A stretch of DNA of 64,000 bases from Macrophomina tecta (lineage: Eukaryota > Ascomycota > Dothideomycetes > Botryosphaeriales > Botryosphaeriaceae). A model generated the notes under the pieces. The model was not told where the DNA came from. It made no database searches and was given only the letters and a program-made list of their open reading frames with translations. The DNA lies in contig JAKSGN010000041.1 of NCBI GenBank assembly GCA_024180945.1, positions 1-64,000 on the forward strand, written 5' to 3'. Shown piece after piece: positions 11,727 through 22,481 of this stretch. The position numbers were made by a program, and so were the translations under genes. How positions within the stretch are numbered: position 1 is the first letter of the stretch; each line of letters opens with the position of its first letter.

Positions 11727-12110
11727 TGTTATACCGTTACTCTTTTTACGGGAGGTCGGGTATATCGTCGAATAGCGTAGGCTTTTAGGGGGCCGTTACG
11801 GTAGGTAGAAAAGGATTATATATAATATTAGAATAAGAATTAATTAATAAGTTAACTATAAGAATTCTATCTACTATAAACGAGTATAGTATATATATAT
11901 AGGGTATTTAGTTAGATTACGGTAGATTACTAGCTAGCTTACCGTAATCTAGTAAGTTAAGTAATCTATAGTTAGTACGCTAGGTAATAGATCTACCTTC
12001 TATTCTTTAGAGCGTAATCTAGACTAAGGATTTTCCGCTTCGAGAGGTTAGGGCCTTTTTTAGAGAGTAGAACTATTCTTTCTCCGTCTTCTCTAGCTAG
12101 TGTTATAATA
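11727..12110 (-). repeat. LTR-A, 5' LTR of gypsy A
   Basis: This 384-bp repeat is homologous to 5489-5871. It begins tgttataccg on the plus strand and ends tgttataata; its sense direction is minus. Immediately downstream in sense orientation (11726 leftwards) is ctttaactactac, the candidate primer-binding site shared with B1, B2 and E0. It abuts a truncated LTR-B element at 12111. Confidence 0.8.
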
Positions 12111-12529
12111 TCTAAGGTACGATAAAAATACTTAACTAAAGAAAAAATTAGTAGACTTATAAAACTACTAAAGAAGAACTAATAATTAAAGTTCTTAAAA
12201 CCGCTAGTATTATAATCTATACGCCTAATATAATAATATTTACTATAATAAAAAAAATCTAAGACTATTTAGTATACTATTTTAGACTTCTTAGCCTTTC
12301 GCTAGGTATTTAGAAGTATATACTACGAATAAAAAATAAGTATCGTAATACCTAGTAAATTAATCTTTATATCGAAAGACTTACGCTTAGTCTTCTATAA
12401 ATCGCACTTTTATTTTAGAGGTATAGTGGGAGGTATATAATAGAAAAAGAAAATAAAAAAATAAAAAAAGCCTAAGATATAAATAAATAAATAAATCTTC
12501 AGGCTAAAGATTCTTAAGAGAAAGAGTAG
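12111..12529 (+). mobile_element. 3' internal remnant of an LTR-B gypsy element (B')
   Basis: This RIP-mutated sequence is left-truncated by gypsy A. Its right end matches, in reverse orientation, the DNA next to the 3' LTRs of B1 and B2: an A-rich tract, the palindrome at 12495-12511 (atcttcaggctaaagat), and the purine tract agagaaagagtag directly before the LTR at 12530. It therefore corresponds to the antisense-ORF/polypurine end of a plus-oriented LTR-B element. No readable coding stretch was recovered. Confidence 0.65.
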
Positions 12530-13043
12530 TATTATAAATCCTAGAAAAATAAGAGTCTTTGTTACGAACCCCCGGGGACAAGGGCTTTATGACCCCGCGG
12601 GCTGGGAGCCCGCACGGGAAAAGGCACCGCAGGGGCCAGAAACCCTCACGGGCAGCAGAGCCGCACGACCAAGGCGCCCGCACGGGAAAACCAGCCTCAA
12701 GGGAGGACGGCGCGTACGGACCCAGGCTAGGCAACAACAGAAGCCCACACGGGAACGACGCCCACGCGGCGCAGCGACACACCAAGGGCAGAATCCCGCA
12801 GGGGAAGAATCAGTCACGGAAGTACGCTTGGCCAAACCGGGTAGTAAGTACAGGAGTATACACCCTTGCCAAGGGCAGGAGATGGAACCCGGGAAACCGA
12901 CTTTCGAGCACGAAGAACGAACAAGAGAAAGGCGGACATATCGTCCGCTCATCAAGGAAGAAGTCGGATTCCGGAAAACGGGCATTAGCGCCCAAGTCAC
13001 GTGGGGCCCACCAGGCCCACTCGAGGATCAGAAGCCTTGGCAC

Positions 13044-13100
13044 TGATCCAACTCTCAGATTGATCCAACACCACGACTGATCCAACAGTCGTCCTGATCC
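13044..13100 (+). repeat. Direct repeats tgatccaac in the U3 region of the intact LTR
   Basis: The motif tgatccaac occurs at 13044, 13061 and 13078, spaced 17 bp apart, and a partial tgatcc starts at 13095. The cluster sits 26-82 bp upstream of the TATA box. Tandem sites in the U3 of an LTR are typical of transcription-factor or enhancer motifs; no specific factor is recognisable. Confidence 0.75.
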
Positions 13101-13125
13101 CCAGATTGTCATAGCTTTCCTACAG

Positions 13126-13131
13126 TATATA
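13126..13131 (+). promoter_or_regulatory. TATA box of LTR-B
   Basis: The sequence tatata in context acagtatatagaacac lies 566 bp into the LTR in sense orientation, downstream of the tgatccaac repeats. It is still visible in the mutated copies, for example tatagtatatagatatac near 13880 and 35435. It would define U3 as about 12560-13155 and R-U5 as the remainder. Confidence 0.65.
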
Positions 13132-14111
13132 GAACACACTCATTAGGTAGTACTTTGGCCTTCGTGGTCAACTCAAGATTCCAATACAGACTTATTGGAG
13201 GTAACAAGCCTGACGCGCACCGCGCACCGACCTGTCACGTGATCGCTACCCATCGTTCCAATCCTTTACCCTTCTCTTGTCCTTCAAGGTAAACCTTACC
13301 GCTACCTGACCCTGCTAGGCGACTCCGAAGCCTAGTGGAAGAGGCCGCCGTTACAGTCTTATAACCCTATAAATAAAAAGCTTATATAGGAAAAGATACT
13401 ATAAAGACTAAAAACCCGTAAAAATAATAAAGCTATAATACTAGTATATCTATACGGAAAAAATAGCCTCGAGAAAGAATAACGCGTATAGGTCTAAATA
13501 AAATAGTAGCGGAAGCCCGTATAAAAATAATATCTATATAGTATAATAAGACTACGGAAATACTAACTAGATTAAACTTTCGTAGAGAAAGAATATTTCT
13601 AAGAAAAGAATTATAAATTCTAAAAACTAGCTTTAGACTAAGAGAAATAAATAGAAAAAAGTTAAATAACTTATATAATCTAAGAAATAATAGTCTAGTG
13701 ATATAATACTCTCTTAACTAATATAGAAGTTAAATTCTAGAAAATAAGCTTTAGCGCCTAAGTTACGTAGAATCTATAAGGCCTACCTAGATTAATTTAA
13801 TTTAAGATTAATAATCTAATACCTTTAATCTAGCTACTTTAATCTAGCTATATTAATCTAGATTACTATAACTTTTTTATAGTATATAGATATACTTCTT
13901 AGATAGTACTTTAATCTTTATAGTTAACTTAAGATTCTAATATAGACTTATTAGAGATAATAAGCCTAACGTATACTATATACTAATCTATTATATAATT
14001 ATAATCTATTATTCTAATTCTCTATTCTTCTCTTATTCTTTAAGATAAACCTTACTACTATCTAACCCTACTAGGTAACTCTAAAGCCTAGTAGAAGAGA
14101 CTATCGTTATA

Positions 14112-15784
14112 CTCTATAGTTTTAATAAGAGAGAAAGCTACTCTAGATAGCTAGCCTCTTATATTTTTATTTACGAATAGGTGTACTTTATTTATAGCGT
14201 ATTTACTAATTCTCTTTTAGTTATATATAGTTTAATTAGTATAATCTTACGCTATTTATTACGTTACCTAGCTCTTTTATTTAGTAATAAATAGTCTAGC
14301 TATTTAGCCTTCTAGCCCTAGCTTAAGAGACTTATATCTAACTAGATATAAATCTCTTACTTACTACTACTTTCTAAAATTAACTAAAAGAAATAAAGCT
14401 AAATCTAACTCCTTGTACTTTAAAATTAAATAATATATTTTTATTTACTATATTTTTTAATTTTTTTTATATAGTTTACTAGTATTATTTCTTTAAGTAT
14501 ATTACTAAATATATATATTATAGTTAATATCTCTTAGTTATCTAATTTCTTAAGAATTAGGTATAGTAATATAATCTTACTAGTTAATTCGCTAAGATTA
14601 CTATTTACTCGCTTTAGATTTTTAGAGGCTTACTTACCTCTAGTCCTCTTTTATATTAAAATACTTTAGTCTATTTACTAGTATTATTTCTTTTAATTTA
14701 GTACTATTTAGCTTAGCTAAACGATAGGTTTTTATCTTTATATTAATATAGGTTACTCTGTATAGCCCTTTCTAGTAAAAGATAAATTTTTTATTCTACT
14801 ATATAAGGTTTTTAGTTTTATATAATAATACTAAGGTTCTTAGAAGTAATAGCTTATCTTTATTATAAAGATAATAATACTCGTTAAAGTATTTTTTATA
14901 AGCTTTCTTTTTTCTTTTTATATATAGCTCTACTATTTCTTTAGCTTTTTTTTTATAATCGAGCTCTTTTACTTTAGCCGTTAGAAGCTTTTCTATTATT
15001 CTTATAGTTTTCTAGTTAATAGTCTTCTAGTTTTTTACTTTAAGATCTACTAGAAGAATTAAATTACTTTTATATAAAAGCTTAGCTAGCGTTATTCTAG
15101 TAGTAGCTTTAAGAGTAGAGCGATTTGCCTAAAGTATAGTATAGAAATAATTAGACTACTTCTAGTTAGTTTTAGTAGTAAGCTTTACTAAGAAATTTCT
15201 AATTAGCTTATATTTTACTTTTACTAATCTATAAGCTATTATATAATAGACTAAAATTTCTATTTACTTAATTTCTTATTAAGCTAGTAAGTACTTTACT
15301 TTATCTTTATTCTCTAGGTCTTTATTAATTATTATAATTCTTAGATATCCGTGCCTATAGATAATATTTTAGTAGATAAACTTAGTAATAATCTTTAAAG
15401 TATTTTTTTATAGTATTTTTTCTTTAGACTAGTTAGATACTAATTCGCGGGCTATTATAAAAAACTTATACTCTTTTACTCTTAGTATTTTTATTATATT
15501 AATTTTCTATTTCTCTCTTATAGCTAAACTTTATAATAGATATAGCTAGGCTTTCTTTTATATCGCGTTTCTACGCTAATACTCTACGTAGATAGTATAG
15601 TACTTTTTAATATTTTTTTATACTTCTAGCTAGTAGTATTAATTAGCTATTTTATAGTATATAGCCTCTTATTCTTTATAACTATATTTATTATATAGTA
15701 AATAAATTACCTCTTACTTTCTCTTATTACTATCTATAACTTTTTAAATTAGACTAGTTTTTATTACTTTTTAAAATAGTATAC
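14112..15784 (-). pseudogene. Integrase end of gypsy element G (piece 3 of pol)
   Basis: On the minus strand this reads as a Ty3/gypsy integrase. The HHCC region is at ~15560-15780 (QYYQLEVQKNIKKYYTIYVEYQRRN), and the catalytic core is at ~15000-15540 (RHGYLRIIIINKDLENKDKVKYLL, with the core Asp lost or masked). A C-terminal part follows at ~14450-14980 (KATTRITLAKLLYKSNL, LLLLRTLVLLYKTKN). The reading continues directly into 32912 and beyond once B1 (15785-32906) is removed, so this is one gene split by B1. The lower end stops at the LTR at 14111. A 34-bp palindromic repeat lies at 14325-14358. Heavily RIP-mutated. Confidence 0.75.
14325..14358. repeat. Dispersed palindromic repeat, copy 1
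   Basis: The arms are taagagacttatatcta and the approximate inverse, tagatataaatctctta. Related copies lie at 22214-22243, 36083-36115 and 36130-36161. All share the core acttata-y-cta-r-ctag-r-tataagt, allowing for C-to-T/G-to-A change. Confidence 0.6.
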
Positions 15785-16574
15785 TATAATGGTAGCCTCT
15801 TTTGCTAGACTTTAGAATCGCCTAGTAGGGTTAGATAGCTAAAGGGTTTATCTTAAAAAATAAGAGAAGGATAAAGAATTAGAACGATAATAGTAATTAT
15901 ATAATATATTAATACGTAGTATGCGTTAGGCTTATTACCTCTAATAGGGTTATATTAGAACTTTAAGTTAACTATAAAGGTTAAAGTACTACCTAATAAG
16001 TATATCTTATATACTATAGAAAGCTATAATAATCTAGGAATTAAAATAACTATTAGATTAGTTATAATATTAGATTAATCTAAGAGTTAGATTAATACTA
16101 AGGCTTTTAATCTATAAGTAGGTCATGTAGATCTTACGTAATATAGGCGCTAAAGTCTATTTCCTAAAATCTAACTTTTATATTAGTTAAGAAAGTATTA
16201 TACTACTAAACTATTTATTCTTTAGATTATATAAGTTATTTAACTTTCTTTCATTTATTTCTCTTAGTCTAAAGCTAGTTTTTAGAATTTATAATTCTTT
16301 TCTTAGGGATATTCTTTTTCTATGGGAGTTTACTCTAGTTAGTATTTCTATAGTCTTACTATACCGTATAGGTGTTATTCTCGTACGGGCTTCTACTACT
16401 ATCTTATCTAAGTCTATACGCGTTATTCTTTTTTAGGGCCGGTTTTCCTATACGGGCGTATCGGTATTACGGCTCTACTATCTCTATAGGTTTCTAGCCC
16501 TTATAGTATCTTTTTCCGTGCGGGCTTTCTATCTATAGGGTTATAAAGCTCTTATTTCTCTAGGGTTTATAATA
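15785..16574 (-). repeat. 3' LTR of gypsy B1 (LTR-B)
   Basis: A 790-bp RIP-mutated LTR-B. On the plus strand it begins tataatggtagcc (from TGTAACGGYGGCC) and ends gggtttataata. It pairs with 32117-32906 (also 790 bp). The outer flank is tatac (15780-15784) against tatat after 32906, a 5-bp target duplication differing by one C/T. Confidence 0.88.
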
Positions 16575-16592
16575 CTATCCCTTTCTTTAAGG

Positions 16593-16609
16593 ATCTTCGG
16601 CCTAAAGAT
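16593..16609. repeat. Palindrome beside the polypurine tract of B1
   Basis: The sequence atcttcggcctaaagat lies 18 bp from the 3' LTR. It is a mutated form of the B2 palindrome atcttcggcccgaagat (46311-46327). It lies between the antisense ORF and the purine tract. Confidence 0.65.
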
Positions 16610-16873
16610 TTATTTATTTATCTATATCTTAGGTTCTTATTATTTTTTTCTTTTATTCTTCTATAAGTCTTTTCTATGATGCCTTCTAAGCGTAAGCGTA
16701 ACGAGTAATAAGCTAAGCGTAAGTTTCTAGATATAAAGATTAATTCTTTATATGTACTTTTAGACCTCGATATACTAGTTCCTTATATATAATGTCTTTT
16801 ATTAGAAGAGAAGGGTAAGAGTATAGTATATTATATTACTTCTAGGTATTCGTATTATAGAAAGTATACTCGT

Positions 16874-16878
16874 CGTAG
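16874..16878. repeat. Target-site copy (left) of copia D
   Basis: cgtag directly before the LTR; the right copy is catag at 22735-22739, one G/A difference as expected from RIP. Confidence 0.75.
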
Positions 16879-17131
16879 TATTAGATTAATTACGTGTATG
16901 TGGCTTTTACTAAGTTATTGGAATATTTGATTTAGTAGTGTTTTAGATTTAGTTATGTCTTATACTCGTTGTATACTTGTCTTAGTAGGTAAGTAAGTTA
17001 TATACCCATTTTACCCTAGTAGGTAGAATAGGTATAAGAGAAGCCCGTACGGTCTTTCTCTACTAGATATACTACTTATTCTAATTGATTTTTTTATTAT
17101 TAATTAAGCCGTTATACTACTTGTTCTAATA
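16879..17131 (+). repeat. 5' LTR of copia D
   Basis: A 253-bp LTR starting tattagattaattacgtg (from TGTTAG) and ending ttgttctaata. It matches 22482-22734. This copy keeps TG in several places where the 3' LTR has TA (gtgtatgtggc here, gtgtatatagc there), so RIP acted unevenly on the two LTRs. Confidence 0.88.
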
Positions 17132-17144
17132 GTTATAAGCCCGG
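17132..17144 (+). other. Primer-binding site of copia D (initiator tRNA-Met half-molecule type)
   Basis: gttataagcccgg starts immediately after the 5' LTR. With one RIP change undone (ta from tg) it complements the anticodon arm of an initiator tRNA-Met, with CAT in the middle. This is the internal-tRNA priming mode known from Drosophila copia. The same sequence adjoins the 5' LTRs of copia C and copia H. Confidence 0.65.
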
Positions 17145-17457
17145 ATGCGTCTTAGGTGCCTTTTATATTCTAAGCTATCCTCCCTAGCACCTTATTATGC
17201 TATTCCGAGCGTTCCGTGGTATTCGGACGTTTATTCTTAGTATTCTTTTACTATACGTGTTTTGTAATGGAGGACTTTAGTTGTCTTTTATAATACACCT
17301 TTTTTATTATCTAAAGCGTAGTACTTTCCTACCGCCTTAGAGTAATACTTTTAAGTAAACGGCTTATTTATTAGCCTTATATCTATTATTTACTTTAGTA
17401 ACTTACCTATGCCTTCTTTGGTATATAATATAACGTAACGTAATACTATGCTATAAT

Positions 17458-20400
17458 GTCTTCTAAACCTATCGTTGTCTTAAAGATAGCTAATAATTAG
17501 GATAAATAGTACTTTATTATCTAATTACGAGCTAAGAAATATGAGATATTCGACTATATCGATCTATTAAAGCCATCGAAGCCTTCTTAACTAAGCGAGC
17601 TAGCTAAGATTCCAGAGCTACTAGTCTCTAATCTAAACTAATAAAGAGCCTAGGAGCGCTATAAAATATAAATTAGAGCTTATAAAAGAGACCTATCTAA
17701 GTATAAGAAGCTTAAAAAGGAGATTAATAATCTATTAACGATTATTAAGGACTTAGTAAGCCTATTACTACTTCTAATTCTAAAGAAGCTTAGGGGCGAT
17801 TCGTACTCCTATTCTTAGCTTATAGCGCTTAAGGCGCGGCTTTAGCTAATAAGGAAAACTTAAGAGGAACTTATTATTAATAAGCTTTACTAGCTTAAGA
17901 AGCCTCTAAGTAGCTAGAATATCGATAAATAGCTTTTATAATAGGAAGAGACTTTATTTAAGGTAGAGAAGCTCGAACTTCTAGAAGTTATAGATAATTA
18001 AGATAAGATCGTCTTTCTTAAGGCGCTTACCCCTCTTAATACCTATTAGGCCTTAACCTATAAGATTAAGCTATAGTATAATAAGCTTAATAGGTCGCTT
18101 TATAAAATAATTATCGACTACCGAAACTACTTACGCTAGAATACGGCTAAGAATTTAAAGGCTACTAAAGTAGCCTTTACTACTTTACTAAGAAATAAGA
18201 AGTAGGAAAGAAAGCTATTCTCCTACTTATATAGCGAGAATTACTTCTACTATATATATAGATATTATAATCTAGAGGCTAGACTAGCAGATTAGATACT
18301 AAACTAGAAGGTTTAAGATAAGGTTAATAAGATACTCGAGGATCTATAGATTAAGAGAAGAGTTAAACGCTCTATTAAACGGTTTAAAAATGGCTAAAAT
18401 CATAGCTAAAGCTAGAAGAAGTAGAATAACGCTCCTTAAAAGAAATAAGAGCTAAAACTAGGTAAAGAAGATAAGAAAATATTATTCTTTCTAGCTATAG
18501 TTACCTTATTATTTAATATATAACGTATTTTAAGGCCTATAACGCTTAATCTCTTATAGATTACCGATACTAGTATAATACACTATATCTGCAATTAGTA
18601 TATAAAGAATCGCTATACTAAAACAAGAGACATAGGGCTAGATAACTACGTTATATTAGAAAACTCTACGGTTAAGATCGAGTTATTTAGTAAGGTACTA
18701 GTATATACTACTAACTATAAGGGTCTACGTACTATTAAGCTTATAGACGTAGCCTACGTATTCTCGTTTATAGTAAACCTCGTCTCTGTTGCTAAGGTAA
18801 GAGAAAAGGGAATCGAGTTAGATATAGAACGTATATACCTCTACTTAGAGGACTTTATTATAGCCTATCTAATCTTCGCTTAAAACTACTTCTTTATAAA
18901 ATATAAGGAAGTAGATAAACCACCGGCTATAGTATTAAATGTTACTAATTGCTCGTTACTAGCTATATAATAGTATAAAATCTTTATATATATAGGCTAA
19001 AGAGCTATTTAAACCTTGCTATAAGCGGTATAAGGAGCTATAATTACCGATTAGTAGCTATCTAATTACTATAATATATGCGCTCGTACTAAGGTATACT
19101 AGTAGATCTCACGATCTATATAACTAGAGAAATTATTAGAAGAAGTATTTTTTTAAGTCTTATTTAACTTAATATATATAATATGAGCTAATAACGGCTA
19201 CTAATAAATTACGTATCTTAAATACGCTTCTACTAAATTTACTTTTGCGGTTACTTACGTAACTAAGAATAAGTGCACCTAGTATCTTCTTAATATTATC
19301 TAAATAATTAAGATAAGATTTAGTAAATTAGTAGCCTTTCTTAGATTAGATAGAGAAGTATCGCTTATATAAGCCTTTAAGTAGTAGCTTAAGTAGTAGG
19401 GAGTTATCTATAAAGTATTAGCTCCGTATACCCCTTAGTAGAATGGCGTATTAGAGCGTTTAGGGCACTTAATTATTATTAAAGTAAGATTATTACGAGT
19501 TAGTACTAACCTGCCTAAGTATCTATAGCCTAAAATTATTAAGGTAGTAGTCTACATCTATAATAGAACTCTAATAAAGCGCTACTATTAGAAAACGCTA
19601 TTTAAGCGTGTTTATAATAAGAAGCTAAAAGTAGCGTATCTTTGAGTTTATAGCTATAAAGCCTACTTACTACTTAAGAATATTCTACGTAGTAATAAGC
19701 TCGGTAAGCATATTCTTATTAGATACTTAGTTAGATATAACTCTACTAATATTTATAGAATCTAGCATCCTCTAAAGAATTAAGTAGTACGCTTAAGAGA
19801 CGTTATCTTTAATAAATCTAGTAAGTTCTCTCTAGAGGATCTAGAAAAGATACTCGCTCTATAATAGTAGAAGTAAAATTAAGAGTAAGAGATAGTTATT
19901 TCTCGTATTACGCTTTATAAGAAGAATATTATCCCCTTAGATTAGAATTCTAAGGTCTTCTTTAATCTTAGTAATAAGCTATTACCGGCTCTAATTTAAT
20001 TAACTTAAGAAACTCTAGAGACTTAAGGTAGCCACCTAGGCGCCTAAGTATAAGAAGTATAACTAGATTATCTACTAAGCCCTTTAGAATTAACTAGTAA
20101 AGGCCTAGCACACGAATAGTATACGAAAAGCTGCCTATAAGTAGGCTTAACTTAAGGTGAGTAAATACTAGATCCTTTAGATTACGTATTACTAGATCGA
20201 TTTACTCTAGTCTAATAATAAGCCTCTTAAGGCTTAGCCTCTTAAGGCTTAGGGGGTAAAGATTAATAGAATTAATAATTACGAGGACTCGGCTAGCTTA
20301 TACTAGTCTAATATGATAATCTACCTAATCTAGGCGCTGCTAGAGGAAACCGTACCCTAAGAGAACGTAATATTATAGCGAATATTAATCTAAACCTAAT

Positions 20401-22160
20401 TATCCACGGATTAAGGACTCGTAACTTACGTAAAGATACGTATATTACGTTAATTTATAATAATATATTTAGTTACTAAATGCTATTTACGTCTTTTCTC
20501 GTATCTTTCTAGGAATCTACTATAGTAAAAGCGTAAGCATCGCCTATAGGCCTACTATATATTTACTAAGATTAACTACTACCTAAACCTCGTTTCTATA
20601 AGGATATTTTTAACTACCTAATAAAAACCCACCTACTAGAGGTAATCTAAATAGAACTCTAGGAACTTTAGGGTAAGGGGGTGTAGAAAATAGTAGTACT
20701 TAGTAAAGTAAAAAGCCTTAGTAAGGATATTATTTTACTTACCTAGGTATTTAAGTATAAGCTTAATAAACACGGCTGGCTTACTAAGGTCAAAGTACGT
20801 ATCTATATAAGAGGAGACCTTTAGGCTACTTAATAAAATACTTATACGGCTATCCTTGCCTTTCGGATTTTCCGAGCCTTAATTGCTATTATCTACGCTT
20901 TTAACTTAGAAATACGCTAGTACGACGTTATAAACGTATTCCCTTACGTTCTACTTAAGGAAAAGATATACTATCGACCTCTAGAAGAACTAAAGCTTAA
21001 ATAAGACTAAATTCTTCGTTTACTTTAAGCGCTTTATAGTCTTAAGAAGTTACTAGCTCTCTAGTAACGGTACTTCTATAAATCCTTAGAAGAGCTCGGT
21101 TTAACTTAGATACCTAATATTCTTTATCTATGCTTAAACGATTGCCTGTTCGTCTTCTTCTTTATAGATAACGTTATTATAGTATACTATAAGCGAGATA
21201 AACCTTTTATAGACGCTTTTTAAGAAGACCTACTTAAACGCTACAAGATAAAAATTCTAGGAGAAGTATAATAGTTTCTAGCCTTACGTATTATAAGAGA
21301 CCGAGAGTAGAGGCTCTTATAGCTCTTCTAGAAATTATATATCTCTAGCCTTATTACTCGCTACGGTATTAGTAAAAATTACTTTTTTTTAACATCGCTT
21401 CCTTTAGATAAAGTGCTTTAAGCGAACTAAGGCACGTACATAAGCGCGTAAGATATTTACCTCTATTAAAGTAGAATTAGTTTAGCATAATTTACGGCTA
21501 CTAGTACTAGGATAGATATTACGTACGCCTATTTCGTACTATTATCTTATCTTACTAATCCGTCTTCTCGCTATCTTAAGCTCTTCTAAAGACTCCTTAG
21601 CTATTTAGTAGAAACTAAGAAGCTCGCCTTATTCTTTTAGGGTAACTATAAGGACGAAAATAATATCTTTACTATTAGTAGTAATATAGTATTTACTAAT
21701 AATCTAGATATACGCCGTAGCTACTAAGGCTCGATTATTACTATATTCGGAGTAGCTGTTGATTAGAAGGCTATTAAGTAGCCTACTATTATAACTTTAA
21801 CTACTAAAGCCGAGCTTCTTACCTTATTAGAAGCCGCTAAGTAATACTTCTAGTAGAAATACCTTTTTAGAAGAGTGTAATTCGATCTAGGCTACTAAAT
21901 TAAAATATAGTACGATAATACGTAAACGCTTTAGCTTATATAGAAAAGCATTAGAAAGCTTAATACTAAGCTACGTTATATAGATATATACTACTGTTAG
22001 CTACGCTAGAAAGCCTAAGCAGGCAACGTTTATCTTTAGTAGACGCCTATAGTAGTAATATTAGTAGATGGTCTTACTAAAGCCCTACCTCGCTAAAAGT
22101 ATGCTTATTTCGTTATGGCTATTAGACTTTTTCTACTCCACAATTAGTATCTATTTATTT
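17458..22160 (+). pseudogene. gag-pol of copia D, RIP-degraded
   Basis: The frame begins MSSKPIVVLKIANN. Gag spans ~17458-18400. Protease is around 18540 (ITDTSIIHYIYN, formerly a DTGATDH-type site), followed by the pre-integrase block ending VNLVSVAKV (~18780). Integrase is at ~19080-19750. Reverse transcriptase is at ~20700-21350 (LAFRIFRALIAIIYAFNLEIR, ALYSLKKL, active-site box FFIDNVIIVYY). RNase H is at ~21600-21950 (NNLDIRRSY, TTKAELLTLLEAAK). The frame ends near LVDGLTKALPRQKYAYFV at about 22120. Stops are TAG/TAA at former Gln/Trp. Confidence 0.82.
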
Positions 22161-22213
22161 ATATTATTTCGTAAAATAAGGCGTAACCCTTATAGCTTAC
22201 TTAAGCTAATAAA

Positions 22214-22243
22214 GAACTTATATTTAACTAGGTATAAGTCTTC
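22214..22243. repeat. Dispersed palindromic repeat, copy 2
   Basis: gaacttatatttaactagg continuing into tataagtcttc, just after the RNase H end of copia D. In the plus-strand frame it reads NLYLTRYKS, parallel to DLYLARYKS encoded by the copies at 36083-36161 on the other strand. Confidence 0.6.
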
Positions 22244-22287
22244 TCTAATCTTTTAAGTATTTATAGTTATTACCTAAATGCTACTTA

Positions 22288-22343
22288 TACGTTCTCTATA
22301 CTATATGCTAGTAGTACTACTAGTATGTAGTATAGAGAACGTA
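22288..22343. repeat. 56-bp near-perfect palindrome in the 3' UTR of copia D
   Basis: The left arm starts tacgttctctatacta and the right arm ends tagtatagagaacgta. The two 28-base arms match at 26 positions with no spacer. The two mismatches are C/T or G/A, so the ancestral palindrome was probably perfect. It would fold into one long hairpin in the transcript, about 140 bp before the 3' LTR. Confidence 0.8.
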
Positions 22344-22481
22344 TTTTATTATTTCTTTTAATTTTAGAAACTAACCGCCTATTTTAAGCGAGTTTACGAG
22401 TTTAATACTTATCTAGTTATTCTATTACCCTTATTTCTTTTTATTACCTACTCCCCAAATAGGTAGTACGTGAAGGGGGTG

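Larger units (their letters stand above)
5489..12110 (-). mobile_element. Gypsy A: complete Ty3/gypsy chromovirus with LTR-A, RIP-inactivated
   Basis: Two ~384-bp LTR-A copies (11727-12110 as 5', 5489-5871 as 3') flank about 5.85 kb. In minus-strand order this holds gag, protease, reverse transcriptase, RNase H, integrase and a chromodomain, then an additional ORF on the opposite strand next to the 3' LTR. The integrase C-terminus is nearly identical to that of gypsy F at ~57220-57330, so A and F are one family. No matching target duplication was found (tctaa follows 12110, ataag precedes 5489), as expected if the 3' LTR is shared with, or recombined with, E0. All frames are broken by TAG/TAA. 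Confidence 0.8.
12560..13355 (+). mobile_element. Unmutated solo LTR-B, 796 bp, with 5-bp target duplication
   Basis: This GC-rich island starts TGTTACGAACC and ends GCCGCCGTTACA. It is flanked on both sides by gtctt (12555-12559 and 13356-13360), a perfect 5-bp target duplication. No internal retroelement sequence is present, so it is a solo LTR left by LTR-LTR recombination. It is the unmutated version of the LTRs at 12530-14111, 15785-16574, 32117-32906, 34934-35665, 39276-46292 and 53063-53846. CA and TG are abundant here and nearly absent in those copies. By comparison with B1/B2 (gag-pol on minus, LTR reading TGTTACG on minus), plus is the sense direction. Short ORFs inside it are composition artefacts of GC-rich DNA. 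Confidence 0.92.
12530..14111 (+). repeat. RIP-mutated LTR-B (3' LTR of B'), split by a younger solo LTR
   Basis: The outer parts 12530-12559 and 13361-14111 form one decayed LTR-B in plus orientation. It starts tattataaatcctag (from TGTTACGAACCCC) and ends gactatcgttata (from GCCGCCGTTACA). It aligns along its length with the intact LTR nested inside it. For example, taaaccttactactatctaaccctac corresponds to the intact copy's end region with C-to-T changes at CpA. Flanking 5-mers (agtag, ctcta) do not match, consistent with this LTR belonging to a truncated longer element. Confidence 0.85.

Noticed and set aside
1583..12529. Mitochondrial or organellar DNA because of high AT content
   Set aside because: No organellar genes or tRNAs; decayed nuclear retrotransposon domains are present, and the CpA-specific depletion fits RIP.
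12504..13139. Five overlapping ORFs (72-173 codons) in the GC-rich island
   Set aside because: They lie wholly within a solo LTR with defined ends and target duplication. GC-rich DNA lacks stops in every frame, and none shows a domain.
22068..22256. 62-codon plus-strand ORF as a separate gene
   Set aside because: It overlaps, in another frame, the end of copia D RNase H (LTKALPRQKYAYFV), then runs through a palindromic repeat.
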